Assembly: GCF_025574465.1 (NCBI RefSeq)
Contig: NZ_JAOBPP010000012.1
Coordinates: 1 to 64,000, forward strand
From: Kordiimonas aestuarii
GTDB lineage: Bacteria; Pseudomonadota; Alphaproteobacteria; Sphingomonadales; Kordiimonadaceae
Length of the DNA stretch: 64,000 bases
Reading direction: 5' to 3'
Position numbers and translations under genes: made by a program
Shown: piece by piece, positions 45,003 through 52,569 of the stretch
Position numbering within the stretch: the first letter of the stretch is position 1
How the letters are laid out: each line of letters begins with the position of its first letter
Notes under the pieces: model-generated
The model's database searches: none
Seen by the model: only the letters and a program-made list of their open reading frames with translations
Told to the model about the DNA's origin: nothing

Positions 45003-45032
45003 TGTTACGAAACTGTGGCTTCTTTCGTAACA
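45003..45032. promoter_or_regulatory. Perfect 10-bp inverted repeat upstream of pgi
   Basis: TGTTACGAAA (45003-45012) and TTTCGTAACA (45023-45032) are exact inverted copies with a 10-base spacer. A second inverted repeat, CACAGT/ACTGTG (44998-45003 with 45012-45017), overlaps its left arm, so the two stems exclude each other. It suits a dimeric regulator site or a switching RNA hairpin; the element is about 100 bases upstream of pgi. Confidence 0.5.
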
Positions 45033-45081
45033 AAACCAACCATGAGCCAATGCCTGGGGCAATTTTGTTGCGGTATTATGG

Positions 45082-45095
45082 GCCGGAAAACCGGC
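45082..45095 (-). terminator. Weak hairpin after the dioxygenase gene
   Basis: GCCGG-AAAA-CCGGC lies 5 bases beyond the stop of the minus-strand gene at 45100. No T run follows on either strand, so termination may be Rho-dependent or elsewhere. Confidence 0.35.
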
Positions 45096-45099
45096 AATG

Positions 45100-45714
45100 T
45101 TATTTGTCGTAGGTCCTTTTCTCAGCACGAAACCAAAGATTGAAGGCCCATTTTTCGCCTTCCTCTACTGGTCGCCCCGCATGCAAAGACTGAGGGTGCC
45201 TCTCCGTCGTGCCGGGCAGGCAGTTATGAAACACCAGCAGTTTTCCCATTTCGGCGGGGATGCTAATACCAAGTTTGGGAAATTCTGTGGCACCGCCTTT
45301 TTTAACCATATTGAGATAACCCAGCACGGTGATGAGCCGTTGCCCGCCGCCCTTCATATTCCGTTGGCCCGCCTTGGTATTGTCGTCAAAGGCATCGAAA
45401 TGAGGCTTATATTCGGTACCGACGTCATACCGGATCACCTGAAATTTTTCCGCGTGGGACAGAGGCATGCCGACAAGGCCGGCGACCTTCAGTGCAATGC
45501 GCTTGCAAGCCGGGTCGCCTGTGTGGTCAAGCCAGCACACATCGTTGGTGCGCCCGGCAGAAACCACGCCATCGGTCTCGCCCGATACGGTGGCACGTTT
45601 CATTTTTTGTGTTTTGGCGCGGGAAACCAGATGCCGGCATTCCGCACCTTCGAGAAAATCCGCGATGGTATAGACCCGGGGGTCAAGGTGCAGGTCGATG
45701 ATCGCGCGTTTCAT
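45100..45714 (-). CDS. 2-oxoglutarate/Fe(II) dioxygenase, prolyl 4-hydroxylase-like
   Basis: The 204-residue protein matches the catalytic domain of prolyl 4-hydroxylases. The iron ligands are visible as H-x-D in YKPHFDAF and a distal His in SLHAGRPVEEGEKW, where the later Lys is the usual 2-oxoglutarate contact. VIRYDVGTEY and RLITVLGYLN are further family segments. It has no signal peptide. The bacterial substrates are mostly unknown; some members hydroxylate proline in elongation factor Tu. It stands alone in its unit. Confidence 0.9.
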   Translation of the reverse strand: MKRAIIDLHLDPRVYTIADFLEGAECRHLVSRAKTQKMKRATVSGETDGVVSAGRTNDVCWLDHTGDPACKRIALKVAGLVGMPLSHAEKFQVIRYDVGTEYKPHFDAFDDNTKAGQRNMKGGGQRLITVLGYLNMVKKGGATEFPKLGISIPAEMGKLLVFHNCLPGTTERHPQSLHAGRPVEEGEKWAFNLWFRAEKRTYDK

Positions 45715-45935
45715 TTGGTAAGGGCCCCTCTTGAGGTCTCATTCTTGCCTGGCCGGAGCACTATAATATACCCCCATGATTTTCCTAGCATAGCTTGAGG
45801 TGGACGACAGCCCATTTTTGCAGTTGTGCAGCAGGCGTACTGTTGACTACAAAGAGGGATAATAAAATGGTCCGGTGGCCTGCCTCTGCCCAGAGGTGAG
45901 GTATCAGGGTATTGATCCGATCGAGGGAGGAAATA

Positions 45936-46364
45936 ATGAGCCGCATGCACCGTTATCTGGCGGGATTGATTGTCACCTTTGGTGTGATAAGCACCGGGGT
46001 GGGCTATGTTTCAGCGCTTGAACCAGCAAGCAAGTCTTCGCAAGCGCCGGTTGTTCTGACCAATGGGGAATCCATCGGGGACGTTGCAATGCCTGCTGGA
46101 GCTGTCATTGATACCAAAAAATCCATGATCCTTGGAAACGGCGCCAACTCTTACGGCAAGATCTTTGCAAAAGTGAAGGCGGACCAGATGAAGGTGGCGG
46201 AGTTTTTTAAAAATAATATGCCAAATGAAGGTTGGGGCCTTATCAGCGAAGCGCAGGATGACGATATCATGTTGACGTTCCAGAAACCGACGCGGGTTGC
46301 CTTGATCAAAATCGAACGCGGGTCAAAGCCGAAACTGACGATTGTTGTTACCCCGCGAAACTAG
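45936..46364 (+). CDS. Small secreted protein of unknown function
   Basis: The start at ATG 45936 is chosen for the strong GGGAGG site just upstream; the protein has 142 residues. A signal peptide covers about residues 1-29 (hydrophobic YLAGLIVTFGVISTGVGYVSA). The mature part has a predicted alpha/beta pattern, with KVAEFFKNNMPNEGWGLISE followed by beta strands up to LTIVVTPRN, and one can imagine a small two-layer domain. I do not recognise the family. It precedes the antiporter gene by 77 bases containing a 9-bp hairpin. Confidence 0.75.
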   Translation: MSRMHRYLAGLIVTFGVISTGVGYVSALEPASKSSQAPVVLTNGESIGDVAMPAGAVIDTKKSMILGNGANSYGKIFAKVKADQMKVAEFFKNNMPNEGWGLISEAQDDDIMLTFQKPTRVALIKIERGSKPKLTIVVTPRN

Positions 46365-46387
46365 AAGCGGGTATCGCGCGTACAGGC

Positions 46388-46413
46388 TTTGACCAGGTAA
46401 CGATCTGGTCAAA
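46388..46413 (+). other. Strong hairpin ahead of the antiporter gene
   Basis: TTTGACCAG (46388-46396) pairs perfectly with CTGGTCAAA (46405-46413) around an 8-base loop. No T run follows. It lies between the small secreted protein and the antiporter start at 46442, so it may be an operator, an mRNA-stabilising hairpin or a leader element. Confidence 0.55.
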
Positions 46414-46441
46414 CCGATGTCGGGTCGAGAGGTAGAGTCAC

Positions 46442-47419
46442 GTGTTATTACCAGTTGTTGCCATTTTAGTTGGGCTTGTCGTCCTGGTGTGGAGTGCAGG
46501 CCTGTTCATTGACGGCGCCAAGGCCGTTGCCCAGCGTTTTGGCATGTCACCCCTGTTGATAGGCATGCTGGTTATCGGGTTCGGCACGTCAGCCCCGGAA
46601 ATGGTGGTCTCTGGCCTGTCGGCCGCGCAGGGCAACCCGGGTCTCGCTCTCGGGAACGCGTTTGGCTCCAATATTACCAATATTGCCCTCATACTGGGGC
46701 TGACCGCACTTGTGCGCCCGCTTGGTGTGCATTCCAAGATATTGCGCAAGGAGCTACCCGTTCTGGCGGTGGCGACGGCTCTTGTCGCAATTTTAATGCT
46801 GGACCATCTCCTCGGTTTTTATGATGCGCTCATACTGCTTGCTGTGTTCGTCGGCCTCACTGTCTGGTCAGTCTATGAGGGGCGGCGGCATGCGCGGGAC
46901 AGCTTTGGCACAAGTGTTGACCAGTCGCTGTGCAAGCCCGAAGGTCGTATGTCGCGTTCCGTGGTGATCCTTGTAACCGGGCTGGTGCTGCTTGTAGCCA
47001 GTTCGCAGGCGCTTGTGTGGGGCGCCGTGCAGATCGCAGAAGGGATGGGTATCAGCGACGTGATCATCGGGCTGACCGTTGTGGCGGTTGGTACATCGCT
47101 GCCTGAACTTGCCTCGTCTGTGATTGCCGCACGCAAGGGGGACCATGAAATTGCTTTCGGCAATGTGATCGGTTCAAACCTGTTTAATACGCTCGCGGTG
47201 ACCGGTATCGCAGGCAGCATTCATGCCATCAAGGTGGACCCGATTGTTTTGACACGGGATGTGCCGGTCATGGGCTTTTTGACCATGGCGCTTTTTCTAC
47301 TTGGTTTTGGCTTTCGGGGAATCGGCCGCATCAACCGGCTCGAGGGCGCGTTCCTGCTGTTGTGTTTTGCCGCCTATACTGCAGTACTCGTGGACAGCGC
47401 ACTGGACGGCCTCGTCTAG
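46442..47419 (+). CDS. CaCA-family sodium/calcium antiporter
   Basis: The 325-residue inner-membrane protein has about ten hydrophobic segments and the two inverted alpha-repeats of the cation/Ca2+ exchanger family. Repeat 1 is GFGTSAPEMVVSGLSAAQG with GNAFGSNITNI. Repeat 2 is AVGTSLPELASSVIAA with FGNVIGSNLFN. The acidic residues in these repeats form the ion site. It resembles YrbG. The start is GTG with GAGAGG upstream. It would exchange Na+ or H+ for Ca2+; a link with the calcium-binding RTX protein is possible but unsupported. Confidence 0.93.
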   Translation: MLLPVVAILVGLVVLVWSAGLFIDGAKAVAQRFGMSPLLIGMLVIGFGTSAPEMVVSGLSAAQGNPGLALGNAFGSNITNIALILGLTALVRPLGVHSKILRKELPVLAVATALVAILMLDHLLGFYDALILLAVFVGLTVWSVYEGRRHARDSFGTSVDQSLCKPEGRMSRSVVILVTGLVLLVASSQALVWGAVQIAEGMGISDVIIGLTVVAVGTSLPELASSVIAARKGDHEIAFGNVIGSNLFNTLAVTGIAGSIHAIKVDPIVLTRDVPVMGFLTMALFLLGFGFRGIGRINRLEGAFLLLCFAAYTAVLVDSALDGLV

Positions 47420-47444
47420 TGCGGTCTGGCGGGTCCTGAAAAAC

Positions 47445-48026
47445 TTAAAGTGCAGCTTCCAACTGGCTCATGACCTGCGCCCGCGCCGCGACATAGATAT
47501 CATGGCCGTCAATGCGCACCGCCTGTGCGATCGCATCCTGTTCCTCGATCAGTTTCACGAAGTGTGGCGATGATTCTTTTTCCTGCAAGATGGAGCGCAG
47601 CTCCCGCGCATTGAAGTGTGTGTCGTAGATGCCGGCAAGCATGTCTGCCCATTTGGCGCCATACTGAAGTTGGGCCGTGCGGATGGCGGAAACCACCGTA
47701 TCCTGTACCTTTTCAAACCCGTATTGTTTGATGGCCGCTTTCACATGGGCCTCTTCCTTGACGTCATGCAACAGCAGAAGAGACAGGTTTTTTACGGCGC
47801 CGGTGAAGCGGACAAAATCGTGCGCCGGGCTGGCGACACCTAGCATACGGCTGGAGGCGGGCCGCGTTGAGAGCGAGGCCATCAAATCGGCGGTTGCTGG
47901 CGTCACGGCGACATTTGGCATCTCACCAACCGAAACGCTGGCCCCGGCAACCACGGGCAACGCGGATGTCGATGCAATAGCAGCAGCAAGTGCAAGGTGG
48001 GAAAGCGAGCGAAAAAAACGTGTCAT
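47445..48026 (-). CDS. Secreted protein of unknown function (DUF2059-like C-terminus suspected)
   Basis: The 193-residue protein has a signal peptide ending near PVVAGA (residue about 28). The C-terminal 100 residues are helical. The segment WADMLAGIYDTHFNARELRSIL recalls the pattern of DUF2059 proteins, where a helix precedes an FT..EL..L stretch; this is a weak resemblance seen by eye. An AGGA site lies 9 bases before ATG. It is convergent with the antiporter gene, 25 bases away. Confidence 0.65.
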   Translation of the reverse strand: MTRFFRSLSHLALAAAIASTSALPVVAGASVSVGEMPNVAVTPATADLMASLSTRPASSRMLGVASPAHDFVRFTGAVKNLSLLLLHDVKEEAHVKAAIKQYGFEKVQDTVVSAIRTAQLQYGAKWADMLAGIYDTHFNARELRSILQEKESSPHFVKLIEEQDAIAQAVRIDGHDIYVAARAQVMSQLEAAL

Positions 48027-48110
48027 CCAGCGGTCCTGAAAACGGTGTAAATATTACTTTCAAGCCCTTTGCTACGAGAGAAATGATGACAAATCTGCCT
48101 TTTTCGGGCA

Positions 48111-48128
48111 CTGTCATAAAAATTTCAC
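48111..48128 (+). promoter_or_regulatory. Pho-box-like sequence
   Basis: CTGTCAT-AAAA-ATTTCAC matches the enterobacterial PhoB box CTGTCATAAAACTGTCAC at 16 of 18 positions, with the correct 11-base repeat period. It lies 195 bases before the lipoprotein gene at 48324 and 84 bases from the divergent gene start at 48026. Phosphate control is inferred from similarity only. Confidence 0.4.
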
Positions 48129-48262
48129 ACACTACCTGCCGAATCACCTTCCGCGATGTAAGCTATTGAAGTGTAACAGTAATATTTTCCGGTGTGATAT
48201 GAAAAAAAATTAATGCAAACACTTCAAAGCATTAAATCCTTCTTTGGCCAAATATGACTGGG

Positions 48263-48282
48263 TGTTACATTAATCTGTAACA
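48263..48282 (+). promoter_or_regulatory. Inverted repeat upstream of the TPR-like lipoprotein gene
   Basis: TGTTACA-TTAATC-TGTAACA is a perfect 7-6-7 inverted repeat ending 41 bases before the ATG at 48324. A lone TGTAACA copy occurs at 48172-48178. The TGTTAC/GTAACA core is shared with the longer repeat upstream of pgi. Confidence 0.4.
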
Positions 48283-48323
48283 AACACGTACATAATAGGA
48301 AGATTTGCCAGAAGGAGGCCAGT

Positions 48324-48704
48324 ATGCGTTTTGTATCTTTCAGTGCCATTATCGGTGCAACAATTCTGACGGCTTGCGCGACGGCTGATGAGCCACGATT
48401 CGCCGCCGAAACACAACCGGCTGACCCTGCGGTTTATGCAAAAAGCGAGCTTCAGGACGGCGACTGGTCAAAAGCTGAAGCCGCTCTTCTCGATGCGGAC
48501 GTGGCTGAAGAAGACCAGGTGTTCGCGAAGTTGAACCTTGCCTTTGTATATAGCACGACCGGCCGCCGTGAGCAGGCCATGGCTATGTACCGCGACATTC
48601 TTGACGGTCGCGACAACCCCTATGCGCTTCTGATGAACGGTGAGCCACGCCGGGTGAAGACGATCGCCAAAACCGCGCTTGAGCGCATGGGTGGTACGCA
48701 ATAA
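48324..48704 (+). CDS. Small lipoprotein with one or two TPR-like repeats
   Basis: The 126-residue protein has a lipoprotein signal ending LTAC (Cys18). Residues about 45-90 form helix pairs of TPR type (SELQDGDWSKAEAALLDA, FAKLNLAFVYSTTGRREQAMAMYRDIL). AAGGAGG sits just upstream of ATG. It lies between two candidate regulatory sites and the prepilin peptidase gene. A periplasmic scaffold or pilotin-like role for the nearby secretion system is possible but rests on position and size only. Confidence 0.75.
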   Translation: MRFVSFSAIIGATILTACATADEPRFAAETQPADPAVYAKSELQDGDWSKAEAALLDADVAEEDQVFAKLNLAFVYSTTGRREQAMAMYRDILDGRDNPYALLMNGEPRRVKTIAKTALERMGGTQ

Positions 48705-48755
48705 AACTTTTAAACCGCGACTGAACAACACCCGTGGTTTTATTCCCGCCCTCAC

Positions 48756-48780
48756 AGGCCTGATTTACGTCAGGGCCTTT
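48756..48780 (+). terminator. Possible terminator after the small lipoprotein gene
   Basis: AGGCC-TGA (48756-48763) pairs with TCA-GGCCT (48770-48778, one bulged G) around a 6-base loop and is followed by TT. The T run is short, so this is a moderate call. Confidence 0.45.
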
Positions 48781-48907
48781 GGGGGCGGCTCCGTGTTGGG
48801 GCCTGCGCGTTTCGCTGCATTGGGGTAATTACCAGCCCACCCGACATCCTTCTTGTTCAGACACAAAGCACATTATAGGCTCACGGCAACAGCCACTGGG
48901 ACCTGAT

Positions 48908-49444
48908 ATGAACACACAGCCGGGCAGGCACCGGATACTTTACGCCGTCATTTTCCTGTTGCCCGCCGCCGGCCTCCTTTGGGCGGATCGGCCGACCTGG
49001 ATCTCGCTTGCGCTGTTTCTCAACCTTTATGCACTGGCGCTGTATGACCAGTTTACCTTTCGCCTGCCAAACCTGTTGACCGGCACGCTTGTTTTGCTCG
49101 GACTATTGCGCGCCTATCTGGACGGGCTTGCCCTGCAGCCTTATCTGATAGGCGTTGCTGCCGGGTTCCTGTCGCTTTGGCTGCTGGCATTTCTCTATGA
49201 AAAACTGCGTGGCCGCCGCGGTATGGGCATGGGCGACGCCAAGTTTCTGGCCGGTGCGGGGGCATGGGTTGCGTGGTACGGCTTGCCTTTTGTATTGCTG
49301 GCAGCATCCTTGGCCGGACTCGGCGCATTTGTTCTTAAAACTGTTATGAAAGGCAAGTTTGACCCCCTCGAGCCGATACCATTCGGCCCTTACCTTTGTC
49401 TGGGGGCGTGGCTGTCTTGGTTGTATTTCGATCTCATAAGTTAG
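48908..49444 (+). CDS. gspO: Type IV prepilin peptidase, minimal form
   Basis: The 178-residue protein starts at ATG 48908; the open frame upstream shows no coding character. It is an integral membrane aspartyl peptidase. The two catalytic aspartates are visible, Asp47 in LYDQFTFRLPN and Asp110 in the GxGD motif GMGMGDAKF. It lacks the N-terminal cytoplasmic zinc/methyltransferase domain of full-length PilD/GspO, so it should cleave but not N-methylate pseudopilins. Its likely substrates are GspG-K encoded at 60886-63865. It is separated from them by the lipoprotein and receptor genes. Confidence 0.88.
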   Translation: MNTQPGRHRILYAVIFLLPAAGLLWADRPTWISLALFLNLYALALYDQFTFRLPNLLTGTLVLLGLLRAYLDGLALQPYLIGVAAGFLSLWLLAFLYEKLRGRRGMGMGDAKFLAGAGAWVAWYGLPFVLLAASLAGLGAFVLKTVMKGKFDPLEPIPFGPYLCLGAWLSWLYFDLIS

Positions 49445-49651
49445 TATTCGCGACAGTTTTGTCACACTCGTGCTTCTGTCATGTCGCTTTTGCCACTGAA
49501 TCACAATGTGACATCAATGGTCAAAGAACTGCAAACAAACTGAAACATATCGGGATTACCGATCATTCCCTGTGAGCCGACAGCAATACGTTGGCCATTT
49601 CGCTTGCACCAAATTTTCAAGCGACACTTTAGGCGTCGTACGGGGAATACA

Positions 49652-52486
49652 ATGACAAACCTTCAGATCATGAAAAACACGCTTCTCGCAGCAGTGGCCG
49701 CCCTGGCGCTGGTTGCTTGTGGCGACGATAGTACTGAACTTGCATCACCGGGCAATCAGGGCCCGAATCCAGGCACCGGTAACCCGGGCAACGGTGGCGG
49801 TGATGGCGGTGGCGACGGCGGCGGCAGTGCCGGCGAATGCCCAACCGGCACCGAAACCGTAGCGGTAGGTGATGAAGACCATTGCCAACTGTCGGGTACC
49901 ATCACGGAAGACCTGACACTGAGTTCCGACAACATTTACCAGCTCTCGGGCAAAGTGGTTATCGGTGTTGACACCGGCGCGGACGGCACAGCCGCCGACG
50001 GTGACGCTGCTACCCTGACGATCGAGGAAGGCACGCGCATCTACGGTGCGACGAAGACCGACGTCCTCGTGATCTCCCGCGGGTCGAAAATCGAAGCTGT
50101 CGGCACGCAGAGCGAGCCGATCATCTTCACCTCCGGCCTTGATCTTGGTCTCGCGTCCGAGCTTGGCCTCACGCCGCGCAGCGGCCACAGCGGTTCCGCG
50201 CTCACGGAGCCTTACACCGCAGAGTGGGGCGGCATTGTGATCAGCGGTCGCGCCACCATCAACACCTGCAACGGTGACGGTGTGTGTGAAGCTGAAGGCG
50301 AAGGTGACAGCGGCCTTTATGGCGGCGGTGACGACACCGATTCGTCGGGCACCATGAAATATGTTCAGGTCAAATATGCCGGTAACCCGATTACCAGCAC
50401 CGACGAGCTGAACGGTATCGCGTTTCAGGGCGTAGGCTCGGGCACAACGCTCGATTATATCCATGTTCACAACGGCGCGGACGACGGCGTTGAGTTCTTC
50501 GGCGGTACCACCGAGATCAAACACCTCGTAATCACCGGCGCAGACGATGACGGCTTTGACTGGACCCAGGGCTGGCGCGGTAAGGCTCAACATGTAATCA
50601 TCATGCAGAACCCGAACCAACCCGCTTCCGACCAGGGTATCGAGGCCGACAACTTCGGTGACGGCAACGACTTCCTGCCGCGAGCCAAGCCACGCCTTGC
50701 CAACTTCACCATCGTTGGCTCCTACAGCCAGGGCGGTGAAAGCGACATCGGCATGCTGCTGCGTGAAGGTACAGGCGCAAACATCTATAACACTGTCGTT
50801 TCTGACTTCGGCGATGCGTGTCTTGATATCGACCAGGACGCTACCTTCACCAACGCGGGTTCTTCTGCTACGAACCTCACAGGTAACCTGACGATCGAGA
50901 GCACGCTCCTCGACACCGGTTGTCTGTCGGTCTTCAAGGACGATGGTAACAACTTCGACCTAGAAACATACTTCACCAACCAGGACAACAACGTTGTTGG
51001 CACGACAACCCTGTCGAACGGCTTCATCAACGGGTCCGCGGAAAATGCGGTTGTTGCAACAGATGTCAGCGCGGTGGACGGCTTCTTTGACGCTACCGAC
51101 TATGCCGGTGCTGTGAAAAGCTCTGCCGGGGAAGACAACTGGACAATCGGTTGGACCTATGGTCTGAACCCTGATCCGGAATGTCCTTCGGGCACGTCCG
51201 AAAACGCCGATGGCCAGTGTGTGATCTCTGGTACATATACCAGCGATCTTCGCCTCGTATCGGGTCTGGACTATGTGCTTGACGGCAAGGTGACCTTCGG
51301 TATCGACATGGGTCCGGACCCGGACAGCCCGCTTTCAGCTGGTGTTGCTACCACGCTGACGATTGAGCCTGGTGTTACGGTTATGGGGGCTGACCTTGAA
51401 AGCTACCTGATCATCTCCCGCGGTTCCAAGCTTCGCTCGAACGGTACGGTTGATGCGCCGGTTACCTTCACTGCGATCGACCCGGATACCCGCAACCTCG
51501 ATACCGATACAGCGCTTTGGGGCGGTCTCGTGATCAACGGTCGTGCGACGATCAACACCTGTAACGGGTCCGGTGTGTGCGAAGCCGAAGGCGAGGGTGA
51601 TAGCGGCCTCTACGGCGGTATCGACGACACCGACGACAGCGGTCAGATCTTCTACACCCGCGTTGTTTATGCCGGTAACCCGATCACCAGCACGGACGAG
51701 CTGAACGGTATTGCCTTCCAAGGCGTTGGTTCCTCAACGGAAATCGACTACCTGCAAGTTCACAACGGTGCGGACGATGCGGTTGAATTCTTCGGTGGTA
51801 CCGTCAATGCGAAACACCTCGTACTGACTGGCGCTGACGATGACAGCCTCGACTGGACGCAAGGCTGGCGCGGTAAGGTTCAGCACGTTGTAATCCTGCA
51901 GAACCCGAACCAACCGGCGACTGACCAGGGTATCGAAGCCGATAACTTCGGCGACGGTAACGACTTCCTGCCACGGGCACACCCGGTTATCGCCAACGCG
52001 ACAATCATCGGTGCGGCTGCGGCTGGCGGCGAGAGCGACATCGGTATCCTGCTTCGTGAAGGCACTGCCGGTAACCTTTACAATGTGGTTGTTGCTGACT
52101 TTGGTGACGCATGTCTCGATATCGACCAGGATGCTACCTTCGCGGTATCCGGTCCGACTGCGACGACGCTGACAGGCGACCTGACCATGCAGTCGACCAT
52201 GCTGGCCGAGAGCTGTGCCACGATCTTCAAGGACGACGGTAACGTCTTTGACCTCGAGACATGGTTCCTGAGCCAAAGCAACAACTTTGTAGCAACCCAC
52301 ACACTGACCACACAGTCGGGCGCTGCTAGCTTCAAGAACTACATCAACGGTTCGACGGAAGCTGGTGCAACGGCAACTGATGTGAATGCAGTGGACAGCT
52401 TCTTCGACACCACCACCTACATCGGCGCGGTGTCTGGCGCTGACGCTGACTGGGTTGCAGGCTGGACTGTCTGGCTGAACCAGTAA
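49652..52486 (+). CDS. Large outer-surface lipoprotein with internally duplicated beta-helix-like domain
   Basis: The 944-residue protein starts at ATG 49652 after CGGGGA; ATG at 49670 is possible. A lipoprotein signal ends VAC (Cys23), followed by a Gly/Pro/Asn-rich linker to about residue 65. Two copies of a domain of about 430 residues follow. Each contains DAVEFFGGT or DGVEFFGGT, the segment GADDD.(F/L)DWTQGWRGK, QGIEADNFGDGNDFLPRA, and CLDIDQDATF. Short repeated strands suggest a right-handed beta-helix with acidic, possibly metal-binding loops. The gene sits 83 bases before a TonB-dependent receptor and upstream of the gsp genes. It could be a surface partner of the receptor or a T2SS substrate. 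Biased codon use suggests high expression. Confidence 0.8.
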   Translation: MTNLQIMKNTLLAAVAALALVACGDDSTELASPGNQGPNPGTGNPGNGGGDGGGDGGGSAGECPTGTETVAVGDEDHCQLSGTITEDLTLSSDNIYQLSGKVVIGVDTGADGTAADGDAATLTIEEGTRIYGATKTDVLVISRGSKIEAVGTQSEPIIFTSGLDLGLASELGLTPRSGHSGSALTEPYTAEWGGIVISGRATINTCNGDGVCEAEGEGDSGLYGGGDDTDSSGTMKYVQVKYAGNPITSTDELNGIAFQGVGSGTTLDYIHVHNGADDGVEFFGGTTEIKHLVITGADDDGFDWTQGWRGKAQHVIIMQNPNQPASDQGIEADNFGDGNDFLPRAKPRLANFTIVGSYSQGGESDIGMLLREGTGANIYNTVVSDFGDACLDIDQDATFTNAGSSATNLTGNLTIESTLLDTGCLSVFKDDGNNFDLETYFTNQDNNVVGTTTLSNGFINGSAENAVVATDVSAVDGFFDATDYAGAVKSSAGEDNWTIGWTYGLNPDPECPSGTSENADGQCVISGTYTSDLRLVSGLDYVLDGKVTFGIDMGPDPDSPLSAGVATTLTIEPGVTVMGADLESYLIISRGSKLRSNGTVDAPVTFTAIDPDTRNLDTDTALWGGLVINGRATINTCNGSGVCEAEGEGDSGLYGGIDDTDDSGQIFYTRVVYAGNPITSTDELNGIAFQGVGSSTEIDYLQVHNGADDAVEFFGGTVNAKHLVLTGADDDSLDWTQGWRGKVQHVVILQNPNQPATDQGIEADNFGDGNDFLPRAHPVIANATIIGAAAAGGESDIGILLREGTAGNLYNVVVADFGDACLDIDQDATFAVSGPTATTLTGDLTMQSTMLAESCATIFKDDGNVFDLETWFLSQSNNFVATHTLTTQSGAASFKNYINGSTEAGATATDVNAVDSFFDTTTYIGAVSGADADWVAGWTVWLNQ
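50230..50700 (+). repeat. First copy of the duplicated segment in the lipoprotein gene
   Basis: This segment encodes the motifs from GGIVISGRATINTCNG to GNDFLPRA and recurs, well conserved at DNA and protein level, at about 51515-51980. Boundaries are approximate. Confidence 0.75.
51515..51980 (+). repeat. Second copy of the duplicated segment in the lipoprotein gene
   Basis: This copy encodes GGLVINGRATINTCNG to GNDFLPRA in the second domain. It parallels 50230-50700, indicating an old internal gene duplication. Confidence 0.75.
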
Positions 52487-52496
52487 TCAACACCAT

Positions 52497-52534
52497 GAGC
52501 CGCGGTGGGAGACCCAACTCTCTCGCTGCGGCTC
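52497..52534 (+). other. Hairpin between the lipoprotein and receptor genes
   Basis: GAGCCGC (52497-52503) pairs with GCGGCTC (52528-52534). A smaller TGGG/CCCA stem lies inside the loop. Only a short CCGTTT follows, so it may be a partial terminator or an RNA-stabilising element setting different levels for the two genes. Confidence 0.6.
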
Positions 52535-52569
52535 CCGTTTATGCAAATCCCATAAGCTGGATGTGAAAA

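Noticed and set aside
49459..49482. A second Pho box from two TGTCA copies
   Set aside because: TTGTCAC and CTGTCAT start 17 bases apart rather than 11, so they do not form the direct-repeat box.
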